A stretch of 32,777 bases of DNA, from NCBI GenBank assembly GCA_028285065.1, contig JANQQG010000032.1, positions 1-32,777 of the forward strand, written 5' to 3'. Position 1 is the stretch's first letter. Each line of letters opens with the position of its first letter. The position numbers and the translations under genes were made by a program. Below, one piece after another: positions 1 to 7,595 of the stretch. The notes beneath the pieces are model-generated. The model did not search any database, was not told where the DNA came from, and saw only the letters and a list, made by a program, of their open reading frames with translations. The stretch comes from Phycisphaerales bacterium. Its GTDB lineage: Bacteria; Planctomycetota; Phycisphaerae; Phycisphaerales; UBA1924.

Positions 1-1022
1 AATGACGAGATGCTCGCGTAGTGCTGCTCGGCAAGCACCTCCGTCGGTGCCATCAGTGCGGCCTGCTGCTGGGCCGCGACCGCCATGAGCATCCCGTACA
101 GCGCGACCACTGTCTTGCCGGCGCCGACGTCCCCCTGCACGAGCCGGTTCATCGGCGCCTCGCCGCGCAGGTCCTCGATCAGCTCGCCGATCACGTGCTC
201 CTGGGCGCTGGTCAGCGTGAACGGGATGCGCTCGCGGATGCGCGCATCGATCTGATCATCCCAGGCGAGCGCGGGCGCCCGGAGACGCTCCCGCAGCTGC
301 TTGCGACGCATGAACACGCCCAGCTGCAGGAGCAGCAGCTCGTCGTACGCCAAGCGACGGCGCGCCTCGCGCACCTGGGCCTCGTCCTCCGGACGATGGA
401 TCATCCGGTAGGCAACGCGCAGCTCCGGGATCTCCTTCTCGCGCCGGAAGGCCACCGGCAGGTGGTCGTCGATCAGCGCCAGCGCGGGCTCGAGCACGCG
501 CTCCGCGGCCCGCTCGATCTCCACCGAGCTCGCCCGCTCCGTCGCCGGGTAGACCGGGCGCAGGCGCGCTTCGCGCTCACGCGGCTCCGATCCCTCTTCC
601 GGGAGCACCTCGTACTTCGCGTTGGCGATCTGCAACCCCCCGCGGAACGCCTTGGCCTTGCCTTGCACGCGCAGACGCAGGCCGGGGTGCAGGCGCTTGT
701 ACAGGAACGAACTGTTGAACCACACCAGGTCCAGCCGACCGGTCGGGTCCACCAGCACAGCCTCGAACCGTGCCTTGCGCCCGAACCCCACCACGCGCGT
801 CGCGCTGATCTCCCCGCGCGCGCTCACCACGGCACCCGGCGTCAGCTCGCCGATCCCCGCCTCGGCCTCCTCACGCTCATGACGAGCGGGGATGTGCACG
901 AGCAGCTGCCCGACGTTGGCAACGCCCATCCCCCTCAGACCGGCCGCGACCTTCTTCGGGATGCCCGCGACGCTCGACAGCGCCGTGGTCAGCTCGATGG
1001 GCTGTGTGTCCGGGGTCGTCAC
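1..1022 (-). CDS. recG: ATP-dependent DNA helicase RecG, N-terminal part (cut by window edge)
   Basis: RecG remodels stalled replication forks and Holliday junctions in the cytoplasm using ATP. Reading the minus strand from a GTG at 1022 gives 340 residues open to the window edge. Residues about 60-140 form the OB-fold 'wedge' region. The helicase core then begins with FTLTSAQ (268-274), Walker A GDVGAGKT (297-304) and motif Ia APTEVLAEQH (325-334), a signature of RecG. The remaining helicase motifs and C-terminus lie beyond base 1. The GTG overlaps the TGA of the upstream DUF971 gene by 4 bp (GTGA), so the two are probably co-translated. No in-frame ATG fits better. The family call is secure; the exact start is likely but not proven. 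Confidence 0.95.
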   Translation of the reverse strand, partial: MTTPDTQPIELTTALSSVAGIPKKVAAGLRGMGVANVGQLLVHIPARHEREEAEAGIGELTPGAVVSARGEISATRVVGFGRKARFEAVLVDPTGRLDLVWFNSSFLYKRLHPGLRLRVQGKAKAFRGGLQIANAKYEVLPEEGSEPREREARLRPVYPATERASSVEIERAAERVLEPALALIDDHLPVAFRREKEIPELRVAYRMIHRPEDEAQVREARRRLAYDELLLLQLGVFMRRKQLRERLRAPALAWDDQIDARIRERIPFTLTSAQEHVIGELIEDLRGEAPMNRLVQGDVGAGKTVVALYGMLMAVAAQQQAALMAPTEVLAEQHYASISS

Positions 1023-1408
1023 GCTTCGCCCGGGGGCTCTTCCCCCCCGCCCCCGGTCTCCGGCGGCCCGCCCGTCTTCCGCGCCTCATCCGCCTCCGGA
1101 TCGATCTCGCGCAGGTACCGCCACGAGTAGATCCCCGTGTCATGCCCGTCGCTGAACCGGATCCGGATCGCATAGTTGCCAACCAGCTCCGCGGACTCGG
1201 CGACCAGCTCCCCCGACGCCCGCAGCGCACTCGCCGGGAGTACCGTCAGCGGGTTGCTCTCAATCTCGTCGCGCATGGCCCTGGCCTCGGCAGAGGGCGA
1301 CATCTTCCGCAGGTACGCGATCGAGTAGTAGGACGTGGTCCCATCCGCCCACTCCACGGCCAGCCCGCGGTCCTTGGTCAGGTCGAGTTTGATCGGCGCA
1401 TCGCTCAA
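1019..1408 (-). CDS. DUF971 (gamma-butyrobetaine hydroxylase N-terminal-like) domain protein
   Basis: A 129-residue protein that is essentially one DUF971/GBBH-like N-terminal domain. Visible landmarks are the WADG turn (about 20-23), SYYSIAYLRKMSP (26-38) and FSDGHDTGIYSWRYL near residues 85-99, which are the conserved blocks of this small beta-rich fold. The last ~25 residues are a Gly/Pro/Glu-rich, probably disordered tail. In other bacteria the domain occurs alone or fused to Mrp/ApbC iron-sulfur carriers, but its biochemical role is not settled, so no function is assigned. It is the first gene of a two-gene unit with recG (4-bp overlap) and diverges from pyrF, with only 31 bp between the two start codons. 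Confidence 0.85.
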   Translation of the reverse strand: MSDAPIKLDLTKDRGLAVEWADGTTSYYSIAYLRKMSPSAEARAMRDEIESNPLTVLPASALRASGELVAESAELVGNYAIRIRFSDGHDTGIYSWRYLREIDPEADEARKTGGPPETGGGGEEPPGEA

Positions 1409-1427
1409 GCTGCGGACTCCTCGCAGC

Positions 1428-1433
1428 TACGAT
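1428..1433 (+). promoter_or_regulatory. Putative -10 box (TACGAT) of pyrF
   Basis: TACGAT ends 6 bases before the pyrF ATG at 1440, so a transcript from it would start at or next to the start codon. No Shine-Dalgarno sequence is visible between the two. No convincing -35 hexamer lies at 16-18 bp, so the call rests on position and on the same arrangement at other genes in the window. Confidence 0.3.
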
Positions 1434-1439
1434 ACACCG

Positions 1440-2315
1440 ATGCACACCCAGACAGCCCAGCGCTTTAGCGACCGCCTCGCCGATTCGATCCGGAGGGCCG
1501 GCGCCCCCGTCTGCGTGGGCCTCGACCCGGTTCTCGAGCGCCTGCCCGAGGGCGCGACTGGTGAGACCCCCGAGTGCCGAATCGTCCACTTCTGCCGCAG
1601 CGTGATCGACGCCGTGGCCCCGTTCGCCTGCGCGATCAAGCCGCAGTCAGCCTGCTTCGAGCGATACGGCGCGGGCGGAATGGGGGTCTTGGCGGACACG
1701 ATCACCCACGCGAATGAGCTGGACCTGCCCGTGGTGCTCGACGCCAAGCGTGGCGACATCGGGATCTCGGCGTCGCACTACGCCGCGGGCGCGGTCCGGC
1801 TGGGGGCTCATTCGATCACGCTCAATCCCTACCTCGGCCCCTCGACGATCGAACCGTTCCTCGACGCGGGTCTCGGCGCGTTCGTCCTCGTGCGCACGAG
1901 CAACCCCGACGCCGACCGCCTCCAGTCCATGCAGCTGCACGACGGCCCGACCGTCTCCGAGTCCGTCGCCGAGATGGTCGCCGAGCTCGGCGCATCGCGT
2001 ATCGGCGCGAGCGGGCTCAGCGATGTGGGGGCCGTGGTCGGCCTGACCAAGAGCGCCGACGGGGCCCGCCTGCGCGAGCGCATGCCCGACCAGGTCTTCC
2101 TTGTGCCCGGCTACGGCGCACAGGGTGGAGGGGCGGACGATCTCGCGCCGCTCCTCACGCAAGACGCGTCACGTCCCGGTCGCGGCGTGCTCGTCACCGC
2201 CAGCCGCAGCGTGATCTATGCAGGGCCGGGCACCGGCGAGCACTGGGCCGACGCGGTCGGCGAGGCCGCCGAGCGCTTCCGCGACGACGTCGGCGAGGCG
2301 ATCCAGGGCGGATGA
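1440..2315 (+). CDS. pyrF: Orotidine 5'-phosphate decarboxylase, type 2
   Basis: PyrF converts orotidine monophosphate to UMP, the last step of de novo pyrimidine synthesis. The 291-residue product carries the catalytic block VVLDAKRGDIG with D101, K103 and D106. Together with the length (type 1 enzymes are about 230-240 residues) and the early motif VGLDPVLERLP (26-36), this marks it as the type 2 subfamily seen in Actinobacteria, Planctomycetes and some others. Near the C-terminus the phosphate-binding region VPGYGAQGGG and TASRSVIY is present. The ATG at 1440 is chosen because it starts the conserved region; the frame stays open upstream to 1335 but that part overlaps DUF971 on the other strand. 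Its stop overlaps the next gene's ATG by 4 bp. Confidence 0.95.
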   Translation: MHTQTAQRFSDRLADSIRRAGAPVCVGLDPVLERLPEGATGETPECRIVHFCRSVIDAVAPFACAIKPQSACFERYGAGGMGVLADTITHANELDLPVVLDAKRGDIGISASHYAAGAVRLGAHSITLNPYLGPSTIEPFLDAGLGAFVLVRTSNPDADRLQSMQLHDGPTVSESVAEMVAELGASRIGASGLSDVGAVVGLTKSADGARLRERMPDQVFLVPGYGAQGGGADDLAPLLTQDASRPGRGVLVTASRSVIYAGPGTGEHWADAVGEAAERFRDDVGEAIQGG

Positions 2316-2854
2316 CAGAGCTGCTGCGAACAGAACGCCTCGTCCTGCGACAGTTCACGCCCGACGACGCCGACCTGCTCCTCGAGCTCGATTCCGACCC
2401 CGAGGTCATGCGCTACATCAACGGCGGCACACCCACCCCCGCCAACGAAATCCGCGACGTCATGATCCCCAGATGGCTCGACTGGTACGCCAAGCCGGGC
2501 GGCTACGGCTACTGGGCTGCCCTCGAACTGCCCGCCATGACCTTCGTCGGCTGGTTCCACCTGCGCCCGGACGAGCACGACCCGGAGCAGTGCGTGGACC
2601 TCGGCTACCGGTTGCGCCGCGATGCGTGGGGGCGGGGGCTCGCGACCGAGGGCTCGCGTGCGCTCATCGATTACGGCTTCTCATCGCTCGGCCTCCAGCG
2701 CATCAGTGCCCACGCGATGATCGGCAACGACGCCTCGATGCGCGTGATGGAGAAGGCCGGCATGCGGCGCGAGCGCGAGTTCCTGCACCCGTTGTGTGTC
2801 CAGTGCGTGCGCTACGTCGTGGATGCGCCCGGATCATCGTCCGAGACGGGCTGA
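2312..2854 (+). CDS. GNAT acetyltransferase, RimJ/RimL-like
   Basis: A 180-residue single-domain N-acetyltransferase. It opens with TERLVLRQFTPDDADLL, the typical RimJ/RimL family start, and has the acetyl-CoA-binding loop in RRDAWGRGLATEG, followed by GLQRISAHAMIGNDASMRVMEKAGM, the usual beta5-alpha5 region. Members acetylate ribosomal protein N-termini, antibiotics or small amines; the sequence does not show which. The ATG overlaps the pyrF stop (ATGA), suggesting translational coupling. Its last 43 bp overlap the convergent aquaporin gene. Confidence 0.85.
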   Translation: MTELLRTERLVLRQFTPDDADLLLELDSDPEVMRYINGGTPTPANEIRDVMIPRWLDWYAKPGGYGYWAALELPAMTFVGWFHLRPDEHDPEQCVDLGYRLRRDAWGRGLATEGSRALIDYGFSSLGLQRISAHAMIGNDASMRVMEKAGMRREREFLHPLCVQCVRYVVDAPGSSSETG

Positions 2855-3507
2855 CGCGACGCCCAGGCCGCGGGGATCGAGAGCAGCGCGCCCAGGATCG
2901 GGGCGACGAGGTAGATCCACAGGTCGTCCACGTCGTCCGCGATGAGCGCCGGGCCGATCGACCGAGCGGGGTTCATCGAGGCACCCGTCATCGGGCCGGC
3001 GAACAGCGCGCACAGCGCCACGGCCCCGCCGATCGCGATCCCCGCCATCAACCCCTTCTCCTTCGCCCCCGTCGCAACGCCGAAGATCGTCAGCATCAGG
3101 ATGAACGTCAGCACGACCTCGATGCCGAACGCCTGCTCCTCCAAGACCTCCGTCCCTGGCACCGTCTGCCCGAGCATGCCCGCATCGGCTGGGTCGAACA
3201 GCGCCAACACCAGCACCGATCCCACCAGCGCCCCGCCGACCTGCGCCAGGATGTACCCCGGCACCCGCGACAATGGGAACCGCCGCGATGCACAGAACGC
3301 GATCGTGACCGCCGGGTTGAAGTGCGCCCCCGAGACGTCCCCGTACGTGTAGATCATCGCCATGATGACCAGGCCGAACGTCAGCGCGACGCCCGTGTGC
3401 CCGATCACACCTCCGGTCGCCTGGTCTGCAACGATCGCGCCCGTGCCCGCGAAGACGAGGCAGAGCGTGCCGACGAACTCGCCCACGAGCGCGCGCACGT
3501 TTACCAA
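2812..3507 (-). CDS. MIP-family channel (aquaporin/aquaglyceroporin), arsC-linked
   Basis: A 231-residue, six-helix major intrinsic protein of normal length. Both pore signatures are complete: NPA at 64-66 in SGAHFNPAVT and NPA at 179-181 in SMNPARS. By alignment in the mind to AqpZ, the aromatic/arginine filter positions would be F44, A167, A176 and R182, so the His and Thr of water-specific AqpZ are both replaced by Ala, predicting a wider pore. The start overlaps the end of arsC by 7 bp, so arsC and the channel form one transcription unit. In Sinorhizobium meliloti an aquaglyceroporin (AqpS) next to arsC lets arsenite leave the cell, and the same role is inferred here. A general water or glycerol channel is the alternative. 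Confidence 0.9.
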   Translation of the reverse strand: MVNVRALVGEFVGTLCLVFAGTGAIVADQATGGVIGHTGVALTFGLVIMAMIYTYGDVSGAHFNPAVTIAFCASRRFPLSRVPGYILAQVGGALVGSVLVLALFDPADAGMLGQTVPGTEVLEEQAFGIEVVLTFILMLTIFGVATGAKEKGLMAGIAIGGAVALCALFAGPMTGASMNPARSIGPALIADDVDDLWIYLVAPILGALLSIPAAWASRQPVSDDDPGASTT

Positions 3508-3941
3508 GCGTCACCTATGACAGAGCCGGGCAGCGTGCGCACGAACGACTCGATCTCGTCACGTACACGTCGGTAGTGTGCGATCGCCTCGTCTTCCGTC
3601 GCCGCTCCCGAGGCAAGGCGCGGCGGGTCGTCGAACCCCACGTGCACGATCCGCGGCGCACCCGGCATCGTCGGGCACGTCTCGTGCGCCGAATCGCACA
3701 CCGTCACAACGACGTCCAGTTCAACATCCAGGTCCTCGGGCGCCTTGGACGAGCCGCCGGAGATGTCGATCCCAACCTCGCGCATCACCTCGACCGCCCG
3801 CGGGTCGATCCCCTTCGGGCGCGTGCCGGCGCTGAAAGCCTGGATCACATCGCTGCGCAGCTGACGCGCGAACCCCTCGGCCATCTGCGAGCGGCACGAG
3901 TTGCCGGTGCACAAGAACAAGATCCGCGGTCGTGCGCCCAT
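3501..3941 (-). CDS. arsC: Arsenate reductase, thioredoxin-coupled (low-MW phosphatase fold)
   Basis: A 146-residue protein with the Cx5R loop CTGNSCR (C11-R17) of the low-molecular-weight tyrosine phosphatase fold. It also has the two further cysteines of thioredoxin-linked ArsC, C82 and C89 in VTVCDSAHETCP, followed by GFDDPPR, which corresponds to the GFDDPA region of Bacillus ArsC. These three cysteines carry out arsenate reduction to arsenite through a disulfide cascade, and ordinary phosphatases lack the second pair. The gene lies 85 bp downstream of nuoI and overlaps the channel gene by 7 bp. No ArsR-type repressor, ArsB or Acr3 pump is visible nearby, which makes the channel the only exit route encoded here. 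Confidence 0.92.
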   Translation of the reverse strand: MGARPRILFLCTGNSCRSQMAEGFARQLRSDVIQAFSAGTRPKGIDPRAVEVMREVGIDISGGSSKAPEDLDVELDVVVTVCDSAHETCPTMPGAPRIVHVGFDDPPRLASGAATEDEAIAHYRRVRDEIESFVRTLPGSVIGDAW

Positions 3942-4026
3942 CTGTCGCTCTCCGTGGCTCGCGCCGCGTTCCGGTCCGCGTGTGTTCGAGTTGGGATGGG
4001 CAGGGGTGAGCGGGGGGGGCGGGGGG

Positions 4027-4572
4027 CTACAGCGGCTTCTTGTCGATGGTGACGTCGTACACGTGCAGGAGCTTCTCCTTGTCGAAGATCATCTCCTGAC
4101 GCGACATCCCCACGACGTCGTACTCGGGCGTGAGCTCGATCGCGTCGACCGGGCAGGCCTCCTCGCACATCCCGCAGAAGATGCAGCGCAGCTCGTCGAT
4201 CTCGAACTTCGCCGGGTACTTCTCGCGGTCCTCCCACGGGCTCTCCGCCGCCACGATGTGGATGCAGTTGGCCGGGCACAGCGTCGGGCACATCATGCAC
4301 GCGACGCACTTGGGGCGCCCCTGCTCGTCGCGGTTGAGGCGGTGCACGGCCCGGAAGTTCGAGACCTCCATCCCGCCGTCCTCGGGCGCCGAGTGCTCCT
4401 TGCGCTCCTCCGGGTACTGCAGGGCCTTGTTCGTGCGCCCCGCGCCGAAGGAGGTGAAGAAGTGGCGGAACGTCGTCCCGAAGCCCCGGAAGATCTCGGG
4501 CAGGTAGACGCTCTCGAGGCGTCCGAGCGGCTTGGGATCGACCACCAGGATGTCTTCGTCGCGGATCGCCAT
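4027..4572 (-). CDS. nuoI: NADH-quinone oxidoreductase subunit I (isolated)
   Basis: NuoI carries the two 4Fe-4S clusters (N6a/N6b) that pass electrons through the peripheral arm of complex I at the cytoplasmic membrane. The 181-residue product has both ferredoxin motifs: C89-C92-C95-C99 followed by Pro, and C130-C133-C136-C140 followed by Pro. The N-terminal VYLPEIFRGFGTTFRHFFTSF helix that lies on the membrane is also present. The open frame continues upstream to 5364, but that part is antisense to the neighbouring rightward gene; the ATG at 4572 begins the conserved region. No other nuo gene is in the window; the neighbours are arsC and a proline-rich membrane protein, so this subunit is separated from at least its adjacent operon partners. 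Confidence 0.93.
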   Translation of the reverse strand: MAIRDEDILVVDPKPLGRLESVYLPEIFRGFGTTFRHFFTSFGAGRTNKALQYPEERKEHSAPEDGGMEVSNFRAVHRLNRDEQGRPKCVACMMCPTLCPANCIHIVAAESPWEDREKYPAKFEIDELRCIFCGMCEEACPVDAIELTPEYDVVGMSRQEMIFDKEKLLHVYDVTIDKKPL

Positions 4573-4580
4573 GGTCGGGC

Positions 4581-4586
4581 ATGGTA
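4581..4586 (-). promoter_or_regulatory. Putative -10 box (TACCAT) of nuoI
   Basis: On the minus strand TACCAT lies 8 bases before the nuoI ATG. There is no Shine-Dalgarno match in between, so a transcript would be leaderless or nearly so. No -35 box is evident. Confidence 0.25.
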
Positions 4587-4699
4587 GGGACCGCGCCGAC
4601 CGCCTGCATGGGCCCCAACGCTCAGACTCCCAGGGTCCGGGCCCCAGGCTCCGGGGGGGGAGTTCTGCCAGGTTGGGCATCGCGCCCGGCTCGGGTCGA

Positions 4700-4705
4700 T
4701 ACACT
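4700..4705 (+). promoter_or_regulatory. Putative -10 box (TACACT) before the proline-rich membrane protein
   Basis: TACACT ends 9 bases before the ATG at 4715, and the intervening bases hold no clear ribosome binding site. A TTGGGC lies further upstream but at about 21 bp, which is too far for a standard -35. The 142-bp gap between nuoI and this gene must hold both divergent promoters. Confidence 0.3.
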
Positions 4706-4714
4706 CCCCTGAAG

Positions 4715-5671
4715 ATGTCCAAGGGCCGACGTTCACCTCCGATGCTCGAGTTCCTCAGGGAGGTACCCGAGTCCCGGCGCACCCCGCAAGCGGGGCCCCC
4801 CGGCGCGTCGCCAACCGTGGCGCCACCCCCTCCTCCGACACCCCCCCCGGTTGCTCCGGCTCCCGCCGCGGCGCCGACCCCTGCACCTCCCGCGCCCAAG
4901 CCGCGCGTGACCCTGAAGCCGCCCGCCCCGAAGCCCGAGGCTCGTCCCGAGGCCGAGCGCACCCCGCGCTCCGAGGCCGCGTCGTCCGGTCCTGGCTGGG
5001 CGTCGCGCGTGTTCCGGGTCCCGATGAGCTGGGTCGTGATCGGGGCCGCGATCCTGCTCGGTCTCGTGATCGTCACCTGGGTGGTGGCGTACTCGGCCGG
5101 CGAGGAGGCCGCCAAGGACCGGATCCTGGCCCGCTCCCCTGAGGACCCGCCCGGCGGACCGATCTCCGACCCCGGGCGCGACATCAACGACCCGACCATC
5201 CCGGGGCGGCAGCCGATCGTCCCGCCCCCGATCGATCCGACCCCCAATCCTGACCCCAAGCCGTCGGATGACGTGGTTCCTGAGCCTCCGACCCCGGTCG
5301 CCGATCCTGACGCCCTGCCGACGACCTGGCAGCCCGGAGAGGACCCCAGGCGGGCCAACCACAACTACCTGAGGGTCTGCCGCGTCCCCTGGAATCAGGC
5401 CTACGCGGCCGTGGACCACCTGACCCGCAACGGGGTGCCGGCCGCTGCGGTCCCCGACGATTCCCGTCTTGATCCTGGCCAGGCGATCTCCAACAATGCC
5501 CTCCATCTGGTCATTGTCCTGGAGGCCATCCCCTCGGGACGTCGTGACCTGATGCGTTCGCGAGGCGGTCAGTTGCAGACCCGGGTGAGGGAGCTCGGGC
5601 AACGTTTCGCGGAGCAGGCCAGCGGTAACGATGACTTCTCGACGTGCTACTGGAGCCTCCACCGGGGCTGA
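4715..5671 (+). CDS. Proline-rich single-pass membrane protein with SPOR-like C-terminal region
   Basis: A 318-residue protein that I cannot assign to a named family. Residues 23-100 are a cytoplasmic low-complexity stretch rich in Pro and Ala with PKP repeats. Residues about 105-126 form one clear transmembrane helix (WVVIGAAILLGLVIVTWVVA). Residues 140-212 are a second Pro/Asp-rich linker. Residues 215-318 look like a folded domain of alternating strands and helices (NYLRVCRVPWNQAYAAVDHLTRNG, LHLVIVLEAI). The layout of cytoplasmic linker, one helix, periplasmic linker and small end domain resembles SPOR-domain cell-envelope proteins, but the match is only by layout. ATG 4715 is preferred; ATG 4742 is possible. 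It may be co-transcribed with the small basic protein 39 bp downstream. Confidence 0.75.
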   Translation: MSKGRRSPPMLEFLREVPESRRTPQAGPPGASPTVAPPPPPTPPPVAPAPAAAPTPAPPAPKPRVTLKPPAPKPEARPEAERTPRSEAASSGPGWASRVFRVPMSWVVIGAAILLGLVIVTWVVAYSAGEEAAKDRILARSPEDPPGGPISDPGRDINDPTIPGRQPIVPPPIDPTPNPDPKPSDDVVPEPPTPVADPDALPTTWQPGEDPRRANHNYLRVCRVPWNQAYAAVDHLTRNGVPAAAVPDDSRLDPGQAISNNALHLVIVLEAIPSGRRDLMRSRGGQLQTRVRELGQRFAEQASGNDDFSTCYWSLHRG

Positions 5672-5710
5672 CTCAGGAGCACCCGCCAGAGGCGGACCGG
5701 AGACGACGAC

Positions 5711-5872
5711 ATGAGCCTCGATCCTTCTCTCAAGACCAAGGGCGGCCTCTCCGCCAAGCGCTCCGTGATGACCCGCGCCGAGCGGATCGAGAAGCTGATC
5801 GCCGACAAGAAGTTCGACCCGAAGCAGAACCGCGCGCTCAGCCTCCCGAAGACCCACGTCGTCGTGAAGTAA
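5711..5872 (+). CDS. Small basic protein of the Planctomycetes-Verrucomicrobia-Chlamydiae type
   Basis: A 53-residue, Lys/Arg-rich protein beginning MSLDPSLKTKGGLSAKRSV and containing TRAERIEKLIADKKFD and a closing LPKTHVVVK. This pattern (a start with SLK and a Gly-Lys stretch, then an RAERIEKL helix, then LPKTK/V near the end) matches a conserved small basic protein known from PVC bacteria and suspected to be ribosome-associated. That association is recalled family knowledge, not shown here. The ATG at 5711 follows a purine-rich GGAGACGACGAC. The stop is 3 bp before the GTG of the aminotransferase, so the two are tightly coupled. Confidence 0.85.
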   Translation: MSLDPSLKTKGGLSAKRSVMTRAERIEKLIADKKFDPKQNRALSLPKTHVVVK

Positions 5873-5875
5873 GGC

Positions 5876-7069
5876 GTGCTCGACTTCGATCGACTCATCG
5901 CCGAACGCGCTCGATCCATCGACGCCAGCGGCATCCGGCGCGTCTTCGACCTCGGCGCCAAGCTCGCCGACCCCATCAACCTCTCCATCGGCCAGCCGGA
6001 CTTCCCAGTCCCCGAGCCCATCAAGCGCGCCGCCCTCCAGGCAATCGAGGACGACCGCAACGGCTACACCGTCACTCAGGGCCTGCCCGTCCTGCGCGAG
6101 ACCGTCGCCAAGCGTTTGAGCGATGAGCTCGGCTGGAGCCTCGACCTCGGCGCCAAGCCGACCGGCGACCCGCGACTGATCATCACCAGCGGGACCTCGG
6201 GCTCGTTGCTGCTCGCCTCGATGGCGCTGCTCAACCCGGGCGATGAGATGATCATCCCCGACCCGTACTTCCCGATGTATCCGCAGCTGGCGCGCCTCAC
6301 CGGCGCGACGCCCGTCCTCTGCGACACGTACCCCGACTTCCGCCTCACCGCCGAGCGCGTCGAGCCGCTGATCACGGATCGTACCAAGTTCGTCCTGCTC
6401 AACTCGCCCGGCAACCCCCACGGCGTCGTCGCGACCGGCAAGGACTGCCGCGAACTGCTCGAACTCTGCCGCGACAAGGGCGTGCTCCTGATCTCAGACG
6501 AGATCTACGACGAGTTCTGCTTCGATGACGCCCGCGAGCCGACGGATGGCCCCTTCGGTCCGATGCTCCCCAGCCCCGCTCGCGAGGCCGGCAGCGCCGA
6601 GGACGTCCTCCTCATCCGCGGGTTCGGCAAGACCTACGCCTGCACCGGCTGGCGACTCGGTTACGCGGCGGGCCCGGCGCGGATCATCGAAGAGATGGCC
6701 AAGCTCCAGCAGTACACGTTCGTGTGCGCCCCCGCGCCGCTCCAGCTCGGCGTGGCCGAGGCGTTCGGGTGCGACATGGACCCGCACGTGGCCGAGTACA
6801 AGGGGCGTCGCGACCTGGTGCTCGATCGACTGGGCCAGGCGACGGACATCGCCAAGCCGGGCGGCGCGTTCTACGCCTTCCCGCAGGTGCCCGACCACCT
6901 GGGCATCAGCGCCCAGGAGTTCGTTGAGCGTTGCATCGAGCGGTCGGTCCTGGTCATCCCCGGCGGGGTCTTCTCGACCCGCGACACGCACTTCCGCATC
7001 AGCTACGCCACCGACCGACGCTCGCTCGAGCGTGGGCTCGACGCGCTGGCCGAGTTGATGTCCGCCTGA
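5876..7069 (+). CDS. PLP-dependent aminotransferase, class I/II
   Basis: A 397-residue fold-type I aminotransferase of usual length. Residues include INLSIGQPDF (35-43) at the N-terminal substrate region, Y64, N180 in SPGNPHG, D208 and Y211 in SDEIYDEF, the PLP lysine K252 in RGFGKTYACTGWRLGY with R260, and the carboxylate-binding Arg in FRISYA near the C-terminus. The family swaps amino groups between amino acids and 2-oxo acids; AspC/PatA-like enzymes are closest by motif, but the substrate cannot be read. Two oddities are GFGK where SFSK is common and NPHG where NPTG is common. It starts with GTG 3 bp after the small basic protein gene. Confidence 0.93.
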   Translation: MLDFDRLIAERARSIDASGIRRVFDLGAKLADPINLSIGQPDFPVPEPIKRAALQAIEDDRNGYTVTQGLPVLRETVAKRLSDELGWSLDLGAKPTGDPRLIITSGTSGSLLLASMALLNPGDEMIIPDPYFPMYPQLARLTGATPVLCDTYPDFRLTAERVEPLITDRTKFVLLNSPGNPHGVVATGKDCRELLELCRDKGVLLISDEIYDEFCFDDAREPTDGPFGPMLPSPAREAGSAEDVLLIRGFGKTYACTGWRLGYAAGPARIIEEMAKLQQYTFVCAPAPLQLGVAEAFGCDMDPHVAEYKGRRDLVLDRLGQATDIAKPGGAFYAFPQVPDHLGISAQEFVERCIERSVLVIPGGVFSTRDTHFRISYATDRRSLERGLDALAELMSA

Positions 7070-7110
7070 TCAACCGACAGCACACCCCCCCCTCCAACGG
7101 AGGACCCTCC

Positions 7111-7563
7111 GTGCGCACCTGGACCGTCTACCTCGCCGGCGAGATCCACTCATCGTGGCGCGCCGAGTTGATCGCGGCAGCCGAGAAGGCCGGCCTGGAC
7201 GTCACGTTCGTCGGACCGGTCACCGACCACGACGCCTCGGATCACTGCGGCGTCCGCCTGCTCGGCGACGAGGACAGCCCTTTCTGGCGCGACCGTAAGG
7301 GGGCGCTCGTCAACGCGCTGCGCACGCGCACGCTCATCGGAGACGCCGACGTCGTCGTCGTGCGCTTCGGCGAGCAGTACCGCCAGTGGAACGGCGCGTT
7401 CGACGCAGGTGTTGCCGCGGCGCAGGGCCTCCCGCTGATCACGCTGCACGACGAGTCGCTCGACCACGCGTTGAAGGAGATCGACGCGGCGTCGTGCGCC
7501 GTCTGCCGCGACCTCGCGCAGGTGATCGGCGTGCTCCGGTACGCCAAGAGCGGGCTGTTGTAG
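7111..7563 (+). CDS. ytoQ: YtoQ family protein
   Basis: A 150-residue protein whose whole length matches the YtoQ family: VYLAGEIHSSWR at the start, VTFVGPVTDHDASD (about 30-43), a central RTRTLIGDADVVVVRFGEQYRQWNGAFDAG block and ITLHDESLDHALKEID. The fold suggested by GEQYRQWN and LAGEIH is that of nucleoside 2-deoxyribosyltransferase-like proteins, but no activity is established and none is claimed. The frame is open upstream into the aminotransferase gene; the GTG at 7111 is chosen because it begins the conserved strand and follows a strong GGAGGA at 7100-7105. It lies 41 bp after the aminotransferase and is likely the last gene of that run. Confidence 0.9.
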   Translation: MRTWTVYLAGEIHSSWRAELIAAAEKAGLDVTFVGPVTDHDASDHCGVRLLGDEDSPFWRDRKGALVNALRTRTLIGDADVVVVRFGEQYRQWNGAFDAGVAAAQGLPLITLHDESLDHALKEIDAASCAVCRDLAQVIGVLRYAKSGLL

Positions 7564-7595
7564 GCGGCGCGCGAGCGCCAGCCCGAGCGACGGGC

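Noticed and set aside
2812..2854. Convergent overlaps (2812-2854, 30173-30186, 31621-31649) as functional antisense pairs
   Set aside because: Short 3' overlaps are common in compact genomes and these show no special sequence.
4010..4027. G-run between nuoI and arsC as a G-quadruplex
   Set aside because: Only two long G runs are adjacent and the tract is what random GC-rich intergenic DNA gives; no four-run pattern was seen.
4733..6421. 562-codon open frame on the minus strand across the proline-rich gene and aminotransferase
   Set aside because: It is antisense to three genes with recognisable products, and its composition (Arg/Gly/Ala/Val) is that of GC-rich shadow frames.
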